Shown: piece after piece, positions 17,601 to 27,294 of the stretch
Numbering within the stretch: the first letter of the stretch is position 1
Layout: each line of letters opens with the position of its first letter
NCBI GenBank assembly: GCA_034412795.1
Contig: DAOUMD010000185.1
Location: 4,416-68,415, forward strand
Origin: JAUVPY01 sp034412795
GTDB lineage: Bacteria; Chloroflexota; Anaerolineae; 4572-78; NAK82
Direction of reading: 5' to 3'
Length of the DNA stretch: 64,000 bases
Notes under the pieces: model-generated
What the model was told of the DNA's origin: nothing
Seen by the model: the letters and a program-made list of their open reading frames with translations, nothing else
The model's database searches: none
Program-made: the position numbers and the translations under genes

Positions 17601-19175
17601 ATGGAACAAATCATCTACCTGGAGACAGACGACGACATCCCGGTTATTCGAGATCGGCTAGAGTGGGCCCAGGCCCAGCGAGTGGTGCTGGTAGTGCCGC
17701 CCAAGAACCACGAGTTGCGCAGCCTGGTCAATCTCAAACTCCTGGGGCGACACGCGCGCAGCGAATCGCTCAAGGTAGCGTTGGTCACCAGCGATCCCAA
17801 GATCATCGAATTGAGCCGTGAGGCAAATCTGGTCACGTTTGGCTCGGTGGAGGCGGCGCAACGCTCGCGTTGGCTGTCCGATGACGGGGACAAGGCCGAA
17901 GTGTTAGCCTACCAGCGCCCGACGGCGGAGGTGGAAGCGGAACCGGAGACGAGCCTCGACCTACCCGAACGTCCCGTCAAAGACGTACGACGCCCCAAAC
18001 GCATGCCACGCTTCCGCCCCGAGTCTGAGTGGGCAGTTCCGAGGGTGGTTCTGGCCTTGGGCTTTCTTTTCCTCGCGCTGTTGGTGGCGTTCACCATGGC
18101 GGTGGTGGTGGTGTTCATCTACCCGGAAGGGCGGATACAACTGTCGCCGGCTGTTGAGAAGATCAGTGCCGAGTTGGTTGTGCGCGCCAACCCGGAGGCT
18201 GAGCGCATCGATTACTTGAATCTCGACATCCCGGCCCGTCTGGTCCAGGTAGAAATAAGCGAGGTAGGTCGCATCCCACCGGCGACGACCCAGGATATGC
18301 CAGCCGACAAGTCAGGGGGGACGGTCACTTTCGTCAATCGGACCGACCAGGAGATCACCATCCCGGTCAGCACGACGCTGAGTACGTCGAGCGGCACGAC
18401 GGTGCGCTTTCTCACTGTACAGACGGCTACGGTACCATCGGCTTTCAACGCCATCACCCAGACCGAGGTGATCGCCGTCGATCCGGGGCCGACCGGCAAC
18501 GTGGCCGCCGGCCAGATCAATCGCATCCCCGACCCGGTGTTGAGCCGCCAGGTGACGGTCATCAACGAAGCGCCGACCGAGGGCGGCACCATGGCCCCGG
18601 CCGGCGTCGTGACCCGCGCCGATAAGGACCGCCTGCAGGCGATTGTCCTGCAACAGGTCCAACAGAACGGATACAGCCAATTGCTGGCGGGCCTGGCCGA
18701 TCAGGAATTCATCCCGCCGGAGTCGCTCATCGTCATCCCGCTAGATGCCTTCTACACCCCCAACCTGGACGGTGAGGTAACGGAGCTGCTGACAATGGAG
18801 ATGCGTGCCGTCGTGCGTGGTACCGCCATTGGGGGGCAAAACGCCAATCAGCTAGCCCTGGCTGCGTTGCAAGCGCAAGTGCCGCCCGACTACTATCTGG
18901 ACCCGCGCAGCCTTGAGTTTGTAGCCGGTGAGCTGGTTGAGATTCAAGACCGAGCCGTCAGCTTCGAGATGCGTGCGGCCGGGGAGGCGGTGGCTGAGAT
19001 CGACGACCGTCAGGTGGCCAAGGATGTACGCGGTCTTCCTGTCGAGGAAGCGCTGGCTTATCTGCGCCAACAACATCCCCTGTCGGCAGACCCCGAGATC
19101 GTGGTGAAACCGGATTGGCTGGGGCGTCTGCCCTGGTTCCCCTTCCGCATTGCGGTGGATGTGGTGGAACAATAG
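17601..19175 (+). CDS. Membrane protein with baseplate J/gp47-like domain
   Basis: This is a 524-residue protein. The N-terminal ~105 residues are a Rossmann-like cytoplasmic domain (VVLVVPPKNHELRSLVNLKLL, VALVTSDPKIIELSREA), followed by a charged linker and one membrane helix (~152-174, ALGFLFLALLVAFTMAVVVVF). The exterior part (~185-520) contains a segment (FNAITQTEVIAVDPGPTGNV, AGQINRI, EAPTEGGT) that resembles baseplate J/gp47-family proteins, as commonly annotated in Chloroflexota. This is probably a structural similarity rather than phage ancestry, since no other phage gene is near. The start ATG lies 13 bases after the actin-fold gene, so the pair is an operon. Function unknown; a membrane partner of the actin-fold ATPase is the working inference. 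Confidence 0.78.
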   Translation: MEQIIYLETDDDIPVIRDRLEWAQAQRVVLVVPPKNHELRSLVNLKLLGRHARSESLKVALVTSDPKIIELSREANLVTFGSVEAAQRSRWLSDDGDKAEVLAYQRPTAEVEAEPETSLDLPERPVKDVRRPKRMPRFRPESEWAVPRVVLALGFLFLALLVAFTMAVVVVFIYPEGRIQLSPAVEKISAELVVRANPEAERIDYLNLDIPARLVQVEISEVGRIPPATTQDMPADKSGGTVTFVNRTDQEITIPVSTTLSTSSGTTVRFLTVQTATVPSAFNAITQTEVIAVDPGPTGNVAAGQINRIPDPVLSRQVTVINEAPTEGGTMAPAGVVTRADKDRLQAIVLQQVQQNGYSQLLAGLADQEFIPPESLIVIPLDAFYTPNLDGEVTELLTMEMRAVVRGTAIGGQNANQLALAALQAQVPPDYYLDPRSLEFVAGELVEIQDRAVSFEMRAAGEAVAEIDDRQVAKDVRGLPVEEALAYLRQQHPLSADPEIVVKPDWLGRLPWFPFRIAVDVVEQ

Positions 19176-19176
19176 A

Positions 19177-19620
19177 ATGAGAGTAGGCGTTCAGATTAGT
19201 GAATCCTCGGGGCGCGTGATGGCGCTGGACGTGGGCGAGCGGCGAGTTGGCGTCGCGGTCAGCGACCCAACCGGTACACTGGCCACCCCCCACACCGTCG
19301 TCCAGCGCCGCTCGAAAGCAGAGGATTTCGCGGCTGTGGCTGAGCTGGTGGCAGAGTTGGATATCGAACTAGTCGTGGTCGGGCTGCCACTGACTCTGGA
19401 CGGGGAGATGGGACCCCAGGCACGGCGGGTGACGCGCTATGCCCAGGCCTTGGCCGAGACGTTAGACGTGCCGGTAGAATTCTACGACGAACGTTATTCC
19501 ACCGTCACGGCCGACGAGCTGTTGATAAAGAGTGGTCGCAAGCGTCGGGTGCCCATCGACGCTGCTGCGGCGGCGGTTATCTTGCAAGATTACTTGGAAA
19601 GTCAGCGGGCTGGAAGTTAA
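19177..19620 (+). CDS. ruvX: RuvX/YqgF Holliday-junction resolvase-like nuclease
   Basis: This is 147 residues from ATG 19177, one base after the previous stop; GTG 19216 or ATG 19219 are shorter options. Motifs: ALDVGERRVGVAVSD (RNase-H-fold catalytic Asp), VVVGLPLTLDGEMG, FYDERYSTVTA (catalytic Glu region) and IDAAAAAVILQDYLE (C-terminal catalytic Asp). The family processes 16S rRNA 5' precursor ends and was first described as a Holliday-junction resolvase; it is cytoplasmic. Length matches the usual 135-150 residues. The tight spacing makes it the third gene of the actin-fold operon, with mltG 110 bases further on. RuvX-MltG adjacency is a frequent bacterial arrangement and supports both calls. 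Confidence 0.93.
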   Translation: MRVGVQISESSGRVMALDVGERRVGVAVSDPTGTLATPHTVVQRRSKAEDFAAVAELVAELDIELVVVGLPLTLDGEMGPQARRVTRYAQALAETLDVPVEFYDERYSTVTADELLIKSGRKRRVPIDAAAAAVILQDYLESQRAGS

Positions 19621-19730
19621 AGCCAGCCCAAGCAGGTAAAATTGTGTCAGTCTACTATGACTGGTGCGGTACAGTGCACTCTCCTATAATTTCTGGATAG
19701 GCTCTTAATCGGCAATCCTGAAGGTGCGCC

Positions 19731-20903
19731 ATGTATAGTGTTCTCAGAGTTTTGCGCTTCGTTTTTCGTCTGCTCCTGTTCTTGGTCGCGCTTGCCGCGA
19801 TAGTGGTCATTGTGGGCGGGGGCATCTGGTACTTCCAAAGCAGGGGTCAGGGAGAGACGACCATCGCCCTGAATGAGGTACCGGGCGGCCGCGAGCCAGA
19901 AGGCGTGGAAGATCTGGCATTAAGCCTGTATCTTCAATCGCGCGCCGACGAGATCAATGAGCCAGTCAGCGATGATCCGACGTCCATCACTTTTATTATC
20001 GAGCCTGGGGAAACGGCAATCGGCATTGGGGAGCGTCTGCAAGAACAAGGGTTGATTACCGACGCCACGCTTTTCCGTCGCTTTCTGCAATACAACGGGC
20101 TGGATGCGTCGCTGGAGGCGGGTGAGTATCAACTCAGGCGCAATATGACCATGCGCGAAATCACGGAATCCTTGCAGCACAGCCGCATGGTCGAGGTAGC
20201 CATCACCATCCCGGAAGGCTGGCGAGCCGAGCAAGTAGCCGATCTACTGACCGCCGAGAACATTATGGACGGTAGCATCTTCCTGGCGGCGGTACGGCAG
20301 GGCGATGTGATAGACCATCCAATGCTGGCCGACCGGCCGGCCGGCGCCAACCTGGAGGGCTATCTCTTCCCTGAAACCTATCGCCTGCCGGCTCAGGCTA
20401 CCCCCGAAGATTTGCTGACGCGTATGCTGGATACGATGCAGGCCCGGCTGCCTATCGGCTGGGAGTCGATGGCGGCCGCCCAAGGGCTCAGCCTATACGA
20501 GGTACTGACGCTGGCCTCGATTGTCGAGCGCGAGGCGGTAGTGCCCGCAGAGCGGCCCACGATTGCCAGCGTGTATCTCAATCGCCTCAAGGAAGGGATG
20601 TACCTTCAGGCCGACCCCACGGTTCAATATGCGATGGGTTACCAAACTGAAACGGGCCAATGGTGGAAGACACCCGTCATCCTGGAAGAATACGAGAATG
20701 TGAATTCGCCGTACAACACGTACCTTTACCCCGACCTTCCACCTGGGCCGATTGCCAGTCCCGGAGCGAGTTCGATCGCGGCGGTTCTGCAGCCGGCCCA
20801 GACGACGTACCTTTTCTTCTTGGGGCGGGGAGACGGTTCGCATATCTTTGCCAATACGTTTGAGGAACACGAGCAGAATATTCAGCTTTATCAGGGGCAG
20901 TAG
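19731..20903 (+). CDS. mltG: Endolytic murein transglycosylase MltG
   Basis: This is a 390-residue protein. An N-terminal membrane helix (~14-36) leaves the rest outside. A LysM-like region (SITFIIEPGETAIGIGERLQ) precedes the YceG catalytic domain with TLASIVEREAVVPAERPTIASVYLNRL, where the Glu of IVERE corresponds to the catalytic Glu of MltG. QADPTVQYAMG, SPYNTYLY and GPIASPG follow, all family hallmarks. It cuts nascent glycan strands and ends their elongation, so the organism makes peptidoglycan. The start has AAGG nine bases upstream. Length is normal. Confidence 0.95.
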   Translation: MYSVLRVLRFVFRLLLFLVALAAIVVIVGGGIWYFQSRGQGETTIALNEVPGGREPEGVEDLALSLYLQSRADEINEPVSDDPTSITFIIEPGETAIGIGERLQEQGLITDATLFRRFLQYNGLDASLEAGEYQLRRNMTMREITESLQHSRMVEVAITIPEGWRAEQVADLLTAENIMDGSIFLAAVRQGDVIDHPMLADRPAGANLEGYLFPETYRLPAQATPEDLLTRMLDTMQARLPIGWESMAAAQGLSLYEVLTLASIVEREAVVPAERPTIASVYLNRLKEGMYLQADPTVQYAMGYQTETGQWWKTPVILEEYENVNSPYNTYLYPDLPPGPIASPGASSIAAVLQPAQTTYLFFLGRGDGSHIFANTFEEHEQNIQLYQGQ

Positions 20904-20970
20904 AGAGAGGGAGTAGGGGGTAGGAAGTAGAAAGTAGTGGGCCGGGTGTGAACAGTAGACGGTAGACTGA

Positions 20971-21774
20971 ATGATGCCTGATCTTCTATTGATCGGCCGG
21001 CAGCAAGAGACGGAACAGATAGGTCGCTTGCTTAGGTCAGGGCAGAGTATCTCTGTGGTGGGGCCGCGCGGTGTGGGCAAGACGACTTTGTTGCGACACG
21101 TCACGTCAGCGGCCATTCTCAACCCGCAACAAGCTCCATCGGAGCGGCTAATCCCGATTTGGTTTGATAACGAAACGCTGAGCCGCGTGGGCGTACTGGA
21201 TTTCTACAGCAGGCTGATACAGCAGTTCCACCAGGTTGCGGCAGAGGTTTCGGCCCTTTTCCCCACTGAAGTAATCAGCTTTAGAGATATCCGACAATGG
21301 GCACGCCAGGTTCAAAGAAGCGGCGTCCAATTGGTCATCGTGCTAGACGACTTTGAGCGCTTGGCCCAGAACCCACTGCTGGATACTGAATTCTTCGGTA
21401 GTCTCCGTTCGCTGGTCACCGGTTTTGACATGACATATCTCACTGCCTCGCGCGCACCCCTTTCGAATCTCACCTATGCTGATTCCCGGATGATTGGCTC
21501 CCCCTTCTTCAACATCTTCCATAAAGTTACCCTGCGGCCGTTAAGCCGGGCCGAGAGCCGGCAGATGATGTATCAACTCGCTGTGCAGGCCGAGGTCGTA
21601 CTGCCCGACGAAATCGTCACATTTGTTTGCGCGCTGGCTGAGGGCCGACCAGGTTATCTGGCGCTCGCTGCCCAACTGGTGCTACGCCGCTGGCAGGACA
21701 ACAATGGCGCGTGGCAAAAGACAGATTACGAACTGGCAGAAAGGGAATTCCTGGAAAAATTACCAAAAGAATAA
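20971..21774 (+). CDS. STAND-like AAA ATPase, short form (cassette ATPase 1)
   Basis: This is a 267-residue soluble ATPase. Walker A GPRGVGKTT at ~31-39, a segment VQLVIVLDDFERL at ~115-127 as Walker B, a TASRA sensor at ~153-157, and the motif GSPFFNIF at ~170-177. That last motif, or a close variant, is found in the three larger ATPases at 23605-30050. It is the minimal member: Walker A and B are separated by about 80 residues without an insert, and no winged-helix domain follows. A lid-like helical region (ALAEGRPGYLALAAQLVLRRW) matches the GGHP(F/Y)F region of its paralogs. The start ATG (20971 or 20974) has no strong ribosome site. It probably belongs to the same signalling cassette, 130 bases upstream of the stalk-protein gene. 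Confidence 0.82.
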   Translation: MMPDLLLIGRQQETEQIGRLLRSGQSISVVGPRGVGKTTLLRHVTSAAILNPQQAPSERLIPIWFDNETLSRVGVLDFYSRLIQQFHQVAAEVSALFPTEVISFRDIRQWARQVQRSGVQLVIVLDDFERLAQNPLLDTEFFGSLRSLVTGFDMTYLTASRAPLSNLTYADSRMIGSPFFNIFHKVTLRPLSRAESRQMMYQLAVQAEVVLPDEIVTFVCALAEGRPGYLALAAQLVLRRWQDNNGAWQKTDYELAEREFLEKLPKE

Positions 21775-21906
21775 GAACTGCCTCGAATTTGCCCTCAAAT
21801 TGCCCGGTGCAAGTCCTTCCAATTGTAGTGCACGTCCTTTATACTAGGAAGTGACTATCGACCCCCGACAAATGAGTGATAACAATTGGACGGAGGGGAG
21901 GCCGCC

Positions 21907-23565
21907 ATGAAACGGGCATTAGACACAGGCAAAGTACGCTGGTCTCCGATCACACGGGTGCTCGGCCTGAAGTGGCGCTACTTGTCGCTTTTCTTGGTTC
22001 TCGATATTCTGTTGATCTCAGTAGTAGTGCTGCTGCTACAAAATGAAGAGCTTAGGGGGCGGATTGGCTATCTTGTTGAGAGAGTAGAAACCCTCTCCGA
22101 TTCGTGTAATGACGTAGATCAACCCTGCTATCCGCGAGTGGTGCACTACGTTACGGAGGAAAAAAGAGAGACAGTGGTTGAGACTATTGAGATTACTGTT
22201 CCTGTCCCAATGACGGTCCTTGTCACGCCGACGCCCACCGAGACCGAACCGGTTAGCGCGACCGGCACTCCCACCCTCGTGCCAACACCGGTAGCCACTC
22301 TCATTCCCACGAGCACCCCCATCCTATTCCCAACACCAACCCCGGCGTCTGAGACCTACGACGAGCAAAATGACGCACCACCGCCCGCAGATGCTCCGAA
22401 CGATACCGGCGACCACGCTCCGGTGCCGACGCCCACTGCTACCCCAACGGATACACCATGGCCCACGGCGACTGCCACATCTACTGACACACCAATTCCT
22501 ACGGCTACCCCGAGTCCTACGCCCATCCCTACCGAAACGACAAGCCCTGCACCCATCCCCACCGATACGCCGACGGCCATCCCGCCCACAGAGACGGCAA
22601 CTCCGACGGCGACAGCTACCTTTACATCCACTCCCGCACCGGCGATGTGTGATCTTTACAACCAGGGTGGGCCACTCAACTTCGGGCCAGGTGATGGGGA
22701 CATCCTGGAGATTGAAGCCGGTCGATGTCTTGACGTGGTCCTGGTCACCCCCATCGCTGGTGATGGGGACCTGACACCTGACTTTGTATTCTACGAGCGA
22801 TTGGTGCCCAAGGACAGCGTGATCTACTTGGACTGGGTTGAGCTTCAGCTTTCGCAAGATGGTGTGACGTGGGTAACCACTTTTGAGTGGGGAGACGGCG
22901 ACCCGGCCAACACGGCCAACGCGAACATTGCCCCTTATGGTCAGGATGAAGATGGCGAAATCGATAACGAACCCATTCCCAGCCACGACCTGTACGGCGA
23001 CCCGGTGCCCAGCGGCATTCTGATTGACGTCGACGTGCTGGGCCTGGTAGGTCCGTTTGGTTATCTGCGCATTATCAGCCCGGTCGATGGGGATGATCCG
23101 GCTCAAATAGACGCTATCGAACCTCTAACAGCAATGCCCACTCCGACTCCGACGCTTATCCCGGAAGCTACCGCCACGCCGGTAATTACGGCGACGTCGA
23201 CAATAACGCCAGCACATACGCCCTTACCAATCCCGACTGTGACGCCGATCCTCACAGCAACGGTTGCTTCCACGTCAACTGTTGCACCCGATCCTACCTT
23301 CACCCCGACATATGAGGTATCCGCCACCCATATGTTGACTACAACGACAGCGACTATAGCAGCTACGAAGGAGCTGCCTGAAACCACAGCCTCCCCCACT
23401 CCAACTACGTCCGCGACGCCCGAGCCGGTTCCAACGGCTGTGGCGCCCGATCCGACAGCCCCACCAACACCGGCCCAAACTGGGGCTGACGACGATGACG
23501 ATGTCGGTGAAAGTGAAGGAGAGGGGGAAAAGAATGACGAAGTTGTACGACCGACGCCCGAGTAA
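21907..23565 (+). CDS. Membrane-anchored extracellular stalk protein with Thr/Pro linkers
   Basis: This is 552 residues from ATG 21907 (GGAGGGGAGG just upstream; a TTG at 21886 is weaker). A short basic cytoplasmic N-terminus is followed by a membrane helix (~23-45, LSLFLVLDILLISVVVLLLQ), a short coiled segment and a long Thr-Pro-rich stalk (~105-245). A globular domain of about 150 residues comes next (GPGDGDILEIEAGRCLDVVLV, FVFYERLVPKDSVIYLDWVEL, YGDPVPSGILIDVDV), then a second TP-rich stalk and an acidic tail (DDDDDVGESEGEGEKND). The globular part resembles surface domains that report on signed beta-sandwich ligands, but I cannot name the family. It is the first gene of the ATPase operon (39 bases to the next) and could be its external sensor. 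Confidence 0.78.
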   Translation: MKRALDTGKVRWSPITRVLGLKWRYLSLFLVLDILLISVVVLLLQNEELRGRIGYLVERVETLSDSCNDVDQPCYPRVVHYVTEEKRETVVETIEITVPVPMTVLVTPTPTETEPVSATGTPTLVPTPVATLIPTSTPILFPTPTPASETYDEQNDAPPPADAPNDTGDHAPVPTPTATPTDTPWPTATATSTDTPIPTATPSPTPIPTETTSPAPIPTDTPTAIPPTETATPTATATFTSTPAPAMCDLYNQGGPLNFGPGDGDILEIEAGRCLDVVLVTPIAGDGDLTPDFVFYERLVPKDSVIYLDWVELQLSQDGVTWVTTFEWGDGDPANTANANIAPYGQDEDGEIDNEPIPSHDLYGDPVPSGILIDVDVLGLVGPFGYLRIISPVDGDDPAQIDAIEPLTAMPTPTPTLIPEATATPVITATSTITPAHTPLPIPTVTPILTATVASTSTVAPDPTFTPTYEVSATHMLTTTTATIAATKELPETTASPTPTTSATPEPVPTAVAPDPTAPPTPAQTGADDDDDVGESEGEGEKNDEVVRPTPE

Positions 23566-23604
23566 CAGTCTGCCGCGCAACACGGTTCCGAAGGAGACGG
23601 TACT

Positions 23605-26600
23605 ATGAGCTCCAAATATAAAGCAACCTGGCTGCAAAGCACGCTTGAGAGAATCAATGATAAGATGTGTGCCTGGTGGCGACAACTTTCAGGTAATGAT
23701 CGACCTTCAGCCGGACATTTCCACCGAGCCTGGAAGCTACACGCTTTTGACATAATGCGCATTGCTTACATGGCGTTGATTATCGAGGGCGCGTTGATAA
23801 CGGTGATTTTGGTTTGCCTAAATGCGGGAAGCCGCCAGATTTTCGCCATTGAGAGCCCTGGAATTGTGGCATTGTTATTGGCCGGCTACATCGCAACCGA
23901 GCAGATTTTATTAAGCTTCAGCCAGGGAAGAGTCGTTACGCTGGGCTTTCCCTTCATTCTGCTCACAACCCTGATAGAAGGCCCCATTGTAGCCTGGGGA
24001 ATGGCCACCTTCGGTTCTTCGGTGAGCGAGATCTTACGCAATCATTGTCTGTATCGAGATATGGTGCCCAACTCTGCGAGGAAGTGGCGCCCATTGTTTT
24101 ATGCTTCATACCAATCACTGGCCGCCATGACGGCTGCGATGGCCTACATTTGGGTATCGAACACCTTTACGGCGCTTCTGGACCTGGAACAGATTCACAT
24201 TCAAGCAATCCTGGTATACATTGTGACATATGGTCTCATCGCTCAACTCCTCATCTGGCCTCACGATTGGCTCATTAATAGACTGGTTATGCCGGACCAG
24301 GTGCGCTTTCCCCGGGTTGACGTTCTTTCGGCGTTGCTGGTAATGACGCCAATCCCGGTCGTCCTCTTTTTTGTGTACCTTCAAACGTCCGCAATCAACC
24401 CCTGGATATTTATAGCCATTCTGCTACCAGCCTTCATCGTGCTCTTGAGTCTTATGCGCTCTTACGTGAATGTGGAAAAAGAGCGCAACCGACTGGCGGT
24501 GGTAGATTTTGTAAACCGACAACTCAGAGAGAGCGACGGAACCATGCTCGACTTGACGCACCGGCTGATGGAGATTGTATTCCAACTAGTTCGGTTTGAG
24601 GATATTGCGATCTATGCGGCTGAGGAAAAGGGGAATACTTTGATTCTGCGCGGCCGAAAGGAAGAATATTATCAAACCGTCACCTATGACCTGGCAGATA
24701 CTCCTCCTTTCGATGAAGACGCCCACGACGTGCCCCAGTGGCTTCCTCAGATTGAACCGGGCAACACTCTGTTGGGCGAACCGCTGCGCGATGGGAAAAT
24801 CCGAGTCTGGAACGATCCCCCTTTTCGAGAGAGTAACGATCCTCGACCAATGCAACTGATTTCCAACTTACCGATCGCGATTCTGCCGCTTGAGGCTCAG
24901 GGATCGGGTGTGATCGGACAGATAATCGTGACCAAACGATCTTTCGTGCTAGCGGAACGCACCAGGTTGGAGATGTTTGTCAATGAAGTGGGCAATTTGT
25001 TCCGCGTTGTCCAGATGCATGAGTGGCAAATTCGGAATCTCTACAGTCAGCTAAAGGATTTCACCAGAGATCAGGAACAAACCCAACTCGCTATCGCAGA
25101 CCTGGTGCAACTGGGGGTTGACCTGGGACGTATTCTCTCCAAGATCTCCCAACAATCGTATGACACAAATTTGCGCCTGATCTTGAATGACATCATCAGA
25201 GGCGAAAAAGGCTTGCGCCCTCTCTCGTTGCCGAAGGATACGCTAATAAAGATATACGAAGAGGTGCGAGGCGAGACACCCGGTATGCCACCGCCCACTG
25301 AGGAAATCCTGAACAAGATCAATGCGATCATCTCATCCCTATCATTGGCTTTTACCTTTCGTTATCAGTTCCCTGATATTCCACGCGGTCCCGAATTTAA
25401 CCGGCTATATCAGAAGTTTCTGGCAGCTCTGGAGGCGGATACCATTGGCGCAATCATCGAGTACGCCCAGGAAACCGAAACTACCTTGCCTCCGGCCGAC
25501 TCAACAGCTACTGAAAGCGCGCGGGCGGCTAATGTACAACTTTCTCAATTACGTAAGGTTGGTAGCCACCTGGCTCGGTATAAGAAGACGGACGACACTG
25601 ACGCCTGGCCTCGACATTTGCACCGCGCCTGTGACATGTTGGACGAACAAGAGCGGGCCATCCAGAGATTATCAGACCCCGAGCGCTTCATCTTTTTGAA
25701 CATCATCAACACCTGGCGCGAAGCTATTACGACCACTCTGCGCGCCTGTGAGCGAGGCCAGGCCGCGCTCCGAATGGCGCTAACTGCCAACCGGGCCTTA
25801 CTGCTGGAGGAAGTGACGCTAGGATTGAGATTGGAAAACGCAGGAACCGCCTCGGCCACTCACATGTGCGCCACACTCTTACCTGCTGATGACTATGAAG
25901 TGGTGCAGGGAGAAGCCATAGTCGGCTTGCTGGCGGGGGGCAGGATTTGCGAGGTGGAGTTCTTGATAAAACCTTGTGTCCAGGATCAGATTCGTCCGCA
26001 GTTCCAAGTAACGTTCAACGACGGCCAGCGCCCCGATCGCCGCGAAACTTTTGCTGACGTCGTCTATCTGCGAGGTGCGCCACCACCCTTCCACCACATT
26101 CAAAGCCCGTACGTAGCTGGCCGCCCTTTGCCTCCGGGAAGTAACGTCTTCTTCGGTCGTGATGACATATTCGATTTTGTTGAGACGAACACAAATGCAC
26201 GCACGAGGGAGAGCATTCTGCTCCTCACCGGGGAGCGCCGCGTGGGGAAGACGTCCATCGCCAAACAACTGCTGGTTCGCCTGGCCAAAAAGGGATATCT
26301 GGCCGCTTACCTGGACTGCCAAAGCTTGGGAATCGATGAGGGCACCCACAATTTCTTCCTCGCCGTCTGCGATGCCATCGTCGAATCCGTGGAAGATACA
26401 TTGAACCTGCCCTGCACGAGTCCAGATTACGACGAGTTGCTGGCTCGTCCCCAACATGTCTTCGAGCGTGTGTTCCTACCCCAAGTTCGCGAACTCATCG
26501 GCGATAAAGTCCTTCTACTGATCATTGACGAATTCGAGGTACTGGAAGACCGAGTGGAACGGCGTAAGCTAGATCCGGACATTTTCGACTACTTGCGCCA

Positions 26601-27294
26601 CCTGATGCAACACAAGGATGGCTTGGGATTTATTTTCATTGGCACGCATACGTTGCAACAACTGGCCACCGAATACTGGTCGGTCCTCTTTAATATTGCC
26701 AAGCATTATCGTATCGGTTTCTTGAGTAGGGCACCAACGGCCGACCTGATCACCCAACCGGTATATGAAGATGGGATGCGCTACGACGACCTGGCCGTGC
26801 AAAAGATCATCGGTGTGACGGGAGGGCACCCCTACTTCACACAGCTCATCTGTGATTTTTTGGTAGGCGTCTGCAACAACGAAGGTCGTAGCTACGTCAC
26901 CGCCCAGGATGTGCGAGATGCATTAGATCCTATCGTGGAAATCGGCGGCATGCATCTGAGCTATGTCTGGTTGGAGTCGACTCCGCCTGAGAAATCAGTC
27001 CTCTACGCCTTGACCACTTTGCTCGATATAGAATTGCGTGCTACCCAGGCTGCCATAAGTGACCGGGTTAAATATCTCGGCCTGGGCACTGACCCAAATG
27101 AGATTTCTCACGCGCTCGAACGGTTGAACCAGCGCAGCATCCTGCGGCGAAGCCCCGGTGTGATCACATATTATGATTTCGCCGTGGACTTATATCGCCA
27201 GTGGATTAAGAAATATAAAGTGCTTGATAATGTGTTGGGGGAGGTTCTTGATGGGCGAAACGATAGCGGACCACGTTCAGAATCAAGTGAGTAA
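23605..27294 (+). CDS. Multi-pass membrane GAF-like sensor with C-terminal STAND ATPase (cassette ATPase 2)
   Basis: This is a 1229-residue protein. Residues ~48-290 hold about seven membrane helices (for example MALIIEGALITVILVCL and VVTLGFPFILLTTLIEGP). Residues ~300-465 form a GAF-like sensory region (VRFEDIAIYAAEEKGNTLIL, AILPLEAQGSGVIGQIIV). A long helical region is followed by an Ig-like beta domain (~740-820) and an ATPase with Walker A GERRVGKTS at ~876-884, Walker B VLLLIIDEFEVLED at ~970-983 and GGHPYF at ~1072. A winged-helix-like end (RATQAAISDRVKYLGLGTDPNEISHALERLNQRSILRR) closes it. AAGGAGA precedes the ATG. Its 3' end overlaps the next ATPase gene by 44 bases, so products are co-expressed. 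It looks like a membrane receptor joining external or lipid signals to an NTPase switch. Confidence 0.85.
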   Translation: MSSKYKATWLQSTLERINDKMCAWWRQLSGNDRPSAGHFHRAWKLHAFDIMRIAYMALIIEGALITVILVCLNAGSRQIFAIESPGIVALLLAGYIATEQILLSFSQGRVVTLGFPFILLTTLIEGPIVAWGMATFGSSVSEILRNHCLYRDMVPNSARKWRPLFYASYQSLAAMTAAMAYIWVSNTFTALLDLEQIHIQAILVYIVTYGLIAQLLIWPHDWLINRLVMPDQVRFPRVDVLSALLVMTPIPVVLFFVYLQTSAINPWIFIAILLPAFIVLLSLMRSYVNVEKERNRLAVVDFVNRQLRESDGTMLDLTHRLMEIVFQLVRFEDIAIYAAEEKGNTLILRGRKEEYYQTVTYDLADTPPFDEDAHDVPQWLPQIEPGNTLLGEPLRDGKIRVWNDPPFRESNDPRPMQLISNLPIAILPLEAQGSGVIGQIIVTKRSFVLAERTRLEMFVNEVGNLFRVVQMHEWQIRNLYSQLKDFTRDQEQTQLAIADLVQLGVDLGRILSKISQQSYDTNLRLILNDIIRGEKGLRPLSLPKDTLIKIYEEVRGETPGMPPPTEEILNKINAIISSLSLAFTFRYQFPDIPRGPEFNRLYQKFLAALEADTIGAIIEYAQETETTLPPADSTATESARAANVQLSQLRKVGSHLARYKKTDDTDAWPRHLHRACDMLDEQERAIQRLSDPERFIFLNIINTWREAITTTLRACERGQAALRMALTANRALLLEEVTLGLRLENAGTASATHMCATLLPADDYEVVQGEAIVGLLAGGRICEVEFLIKPCVQDQIRPQFQVTFNDGQRPDRRETFADVVYLRGAPPPFHHIQSPYVAGRPLPPGSNVFFGRDDIFDFVETNTNARTRESILLLTGERRVGKTSIAKQLLVRLAKKGYLAAYLDCQSLGIDEGTHNFFLAVCDAIVESVEDTLNLPCTSPDYDELLARPQHVFERVFLPQVRELIGDKVLLLIIDEFEVLEDRVERRKLDPDIFDYLRHLMQHKDGLGFIFIGTHTLQQLATEYWSVLFNIAKHYRIGFLSRAPTADLITQPVYEDGMRYDDLAVQKIIGVTGGHPYFTQLICDFLVGVCNNEGRSYVTAQDVRDALDPIVEIGGMHLSYVWLESTPPEKSVLYALTTLLDIELRATQAAISDRVKYLGLGTDPNEISHALERLNQRSILRRSPGVITYYDFAVDLYRQWIKKYKVLDNVLGEVLDGRNDSGPRSESSE

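Noticed and set aside
17601..19175. Phage origin suggested by the baseplate-J-like domain
   Set aside because: No other phage gene is near, the protein has a membrane helix and cytoplasmic domain, and the neighbours are core genes.
22324..23106. Gly/Val- or Arg-rich frames opposite the TP-stalk protein
   Set aside because: These are reverse-strand readings of Thr-Pro repeats (ACN CCN), which commonly yield GVGV-type shadows.
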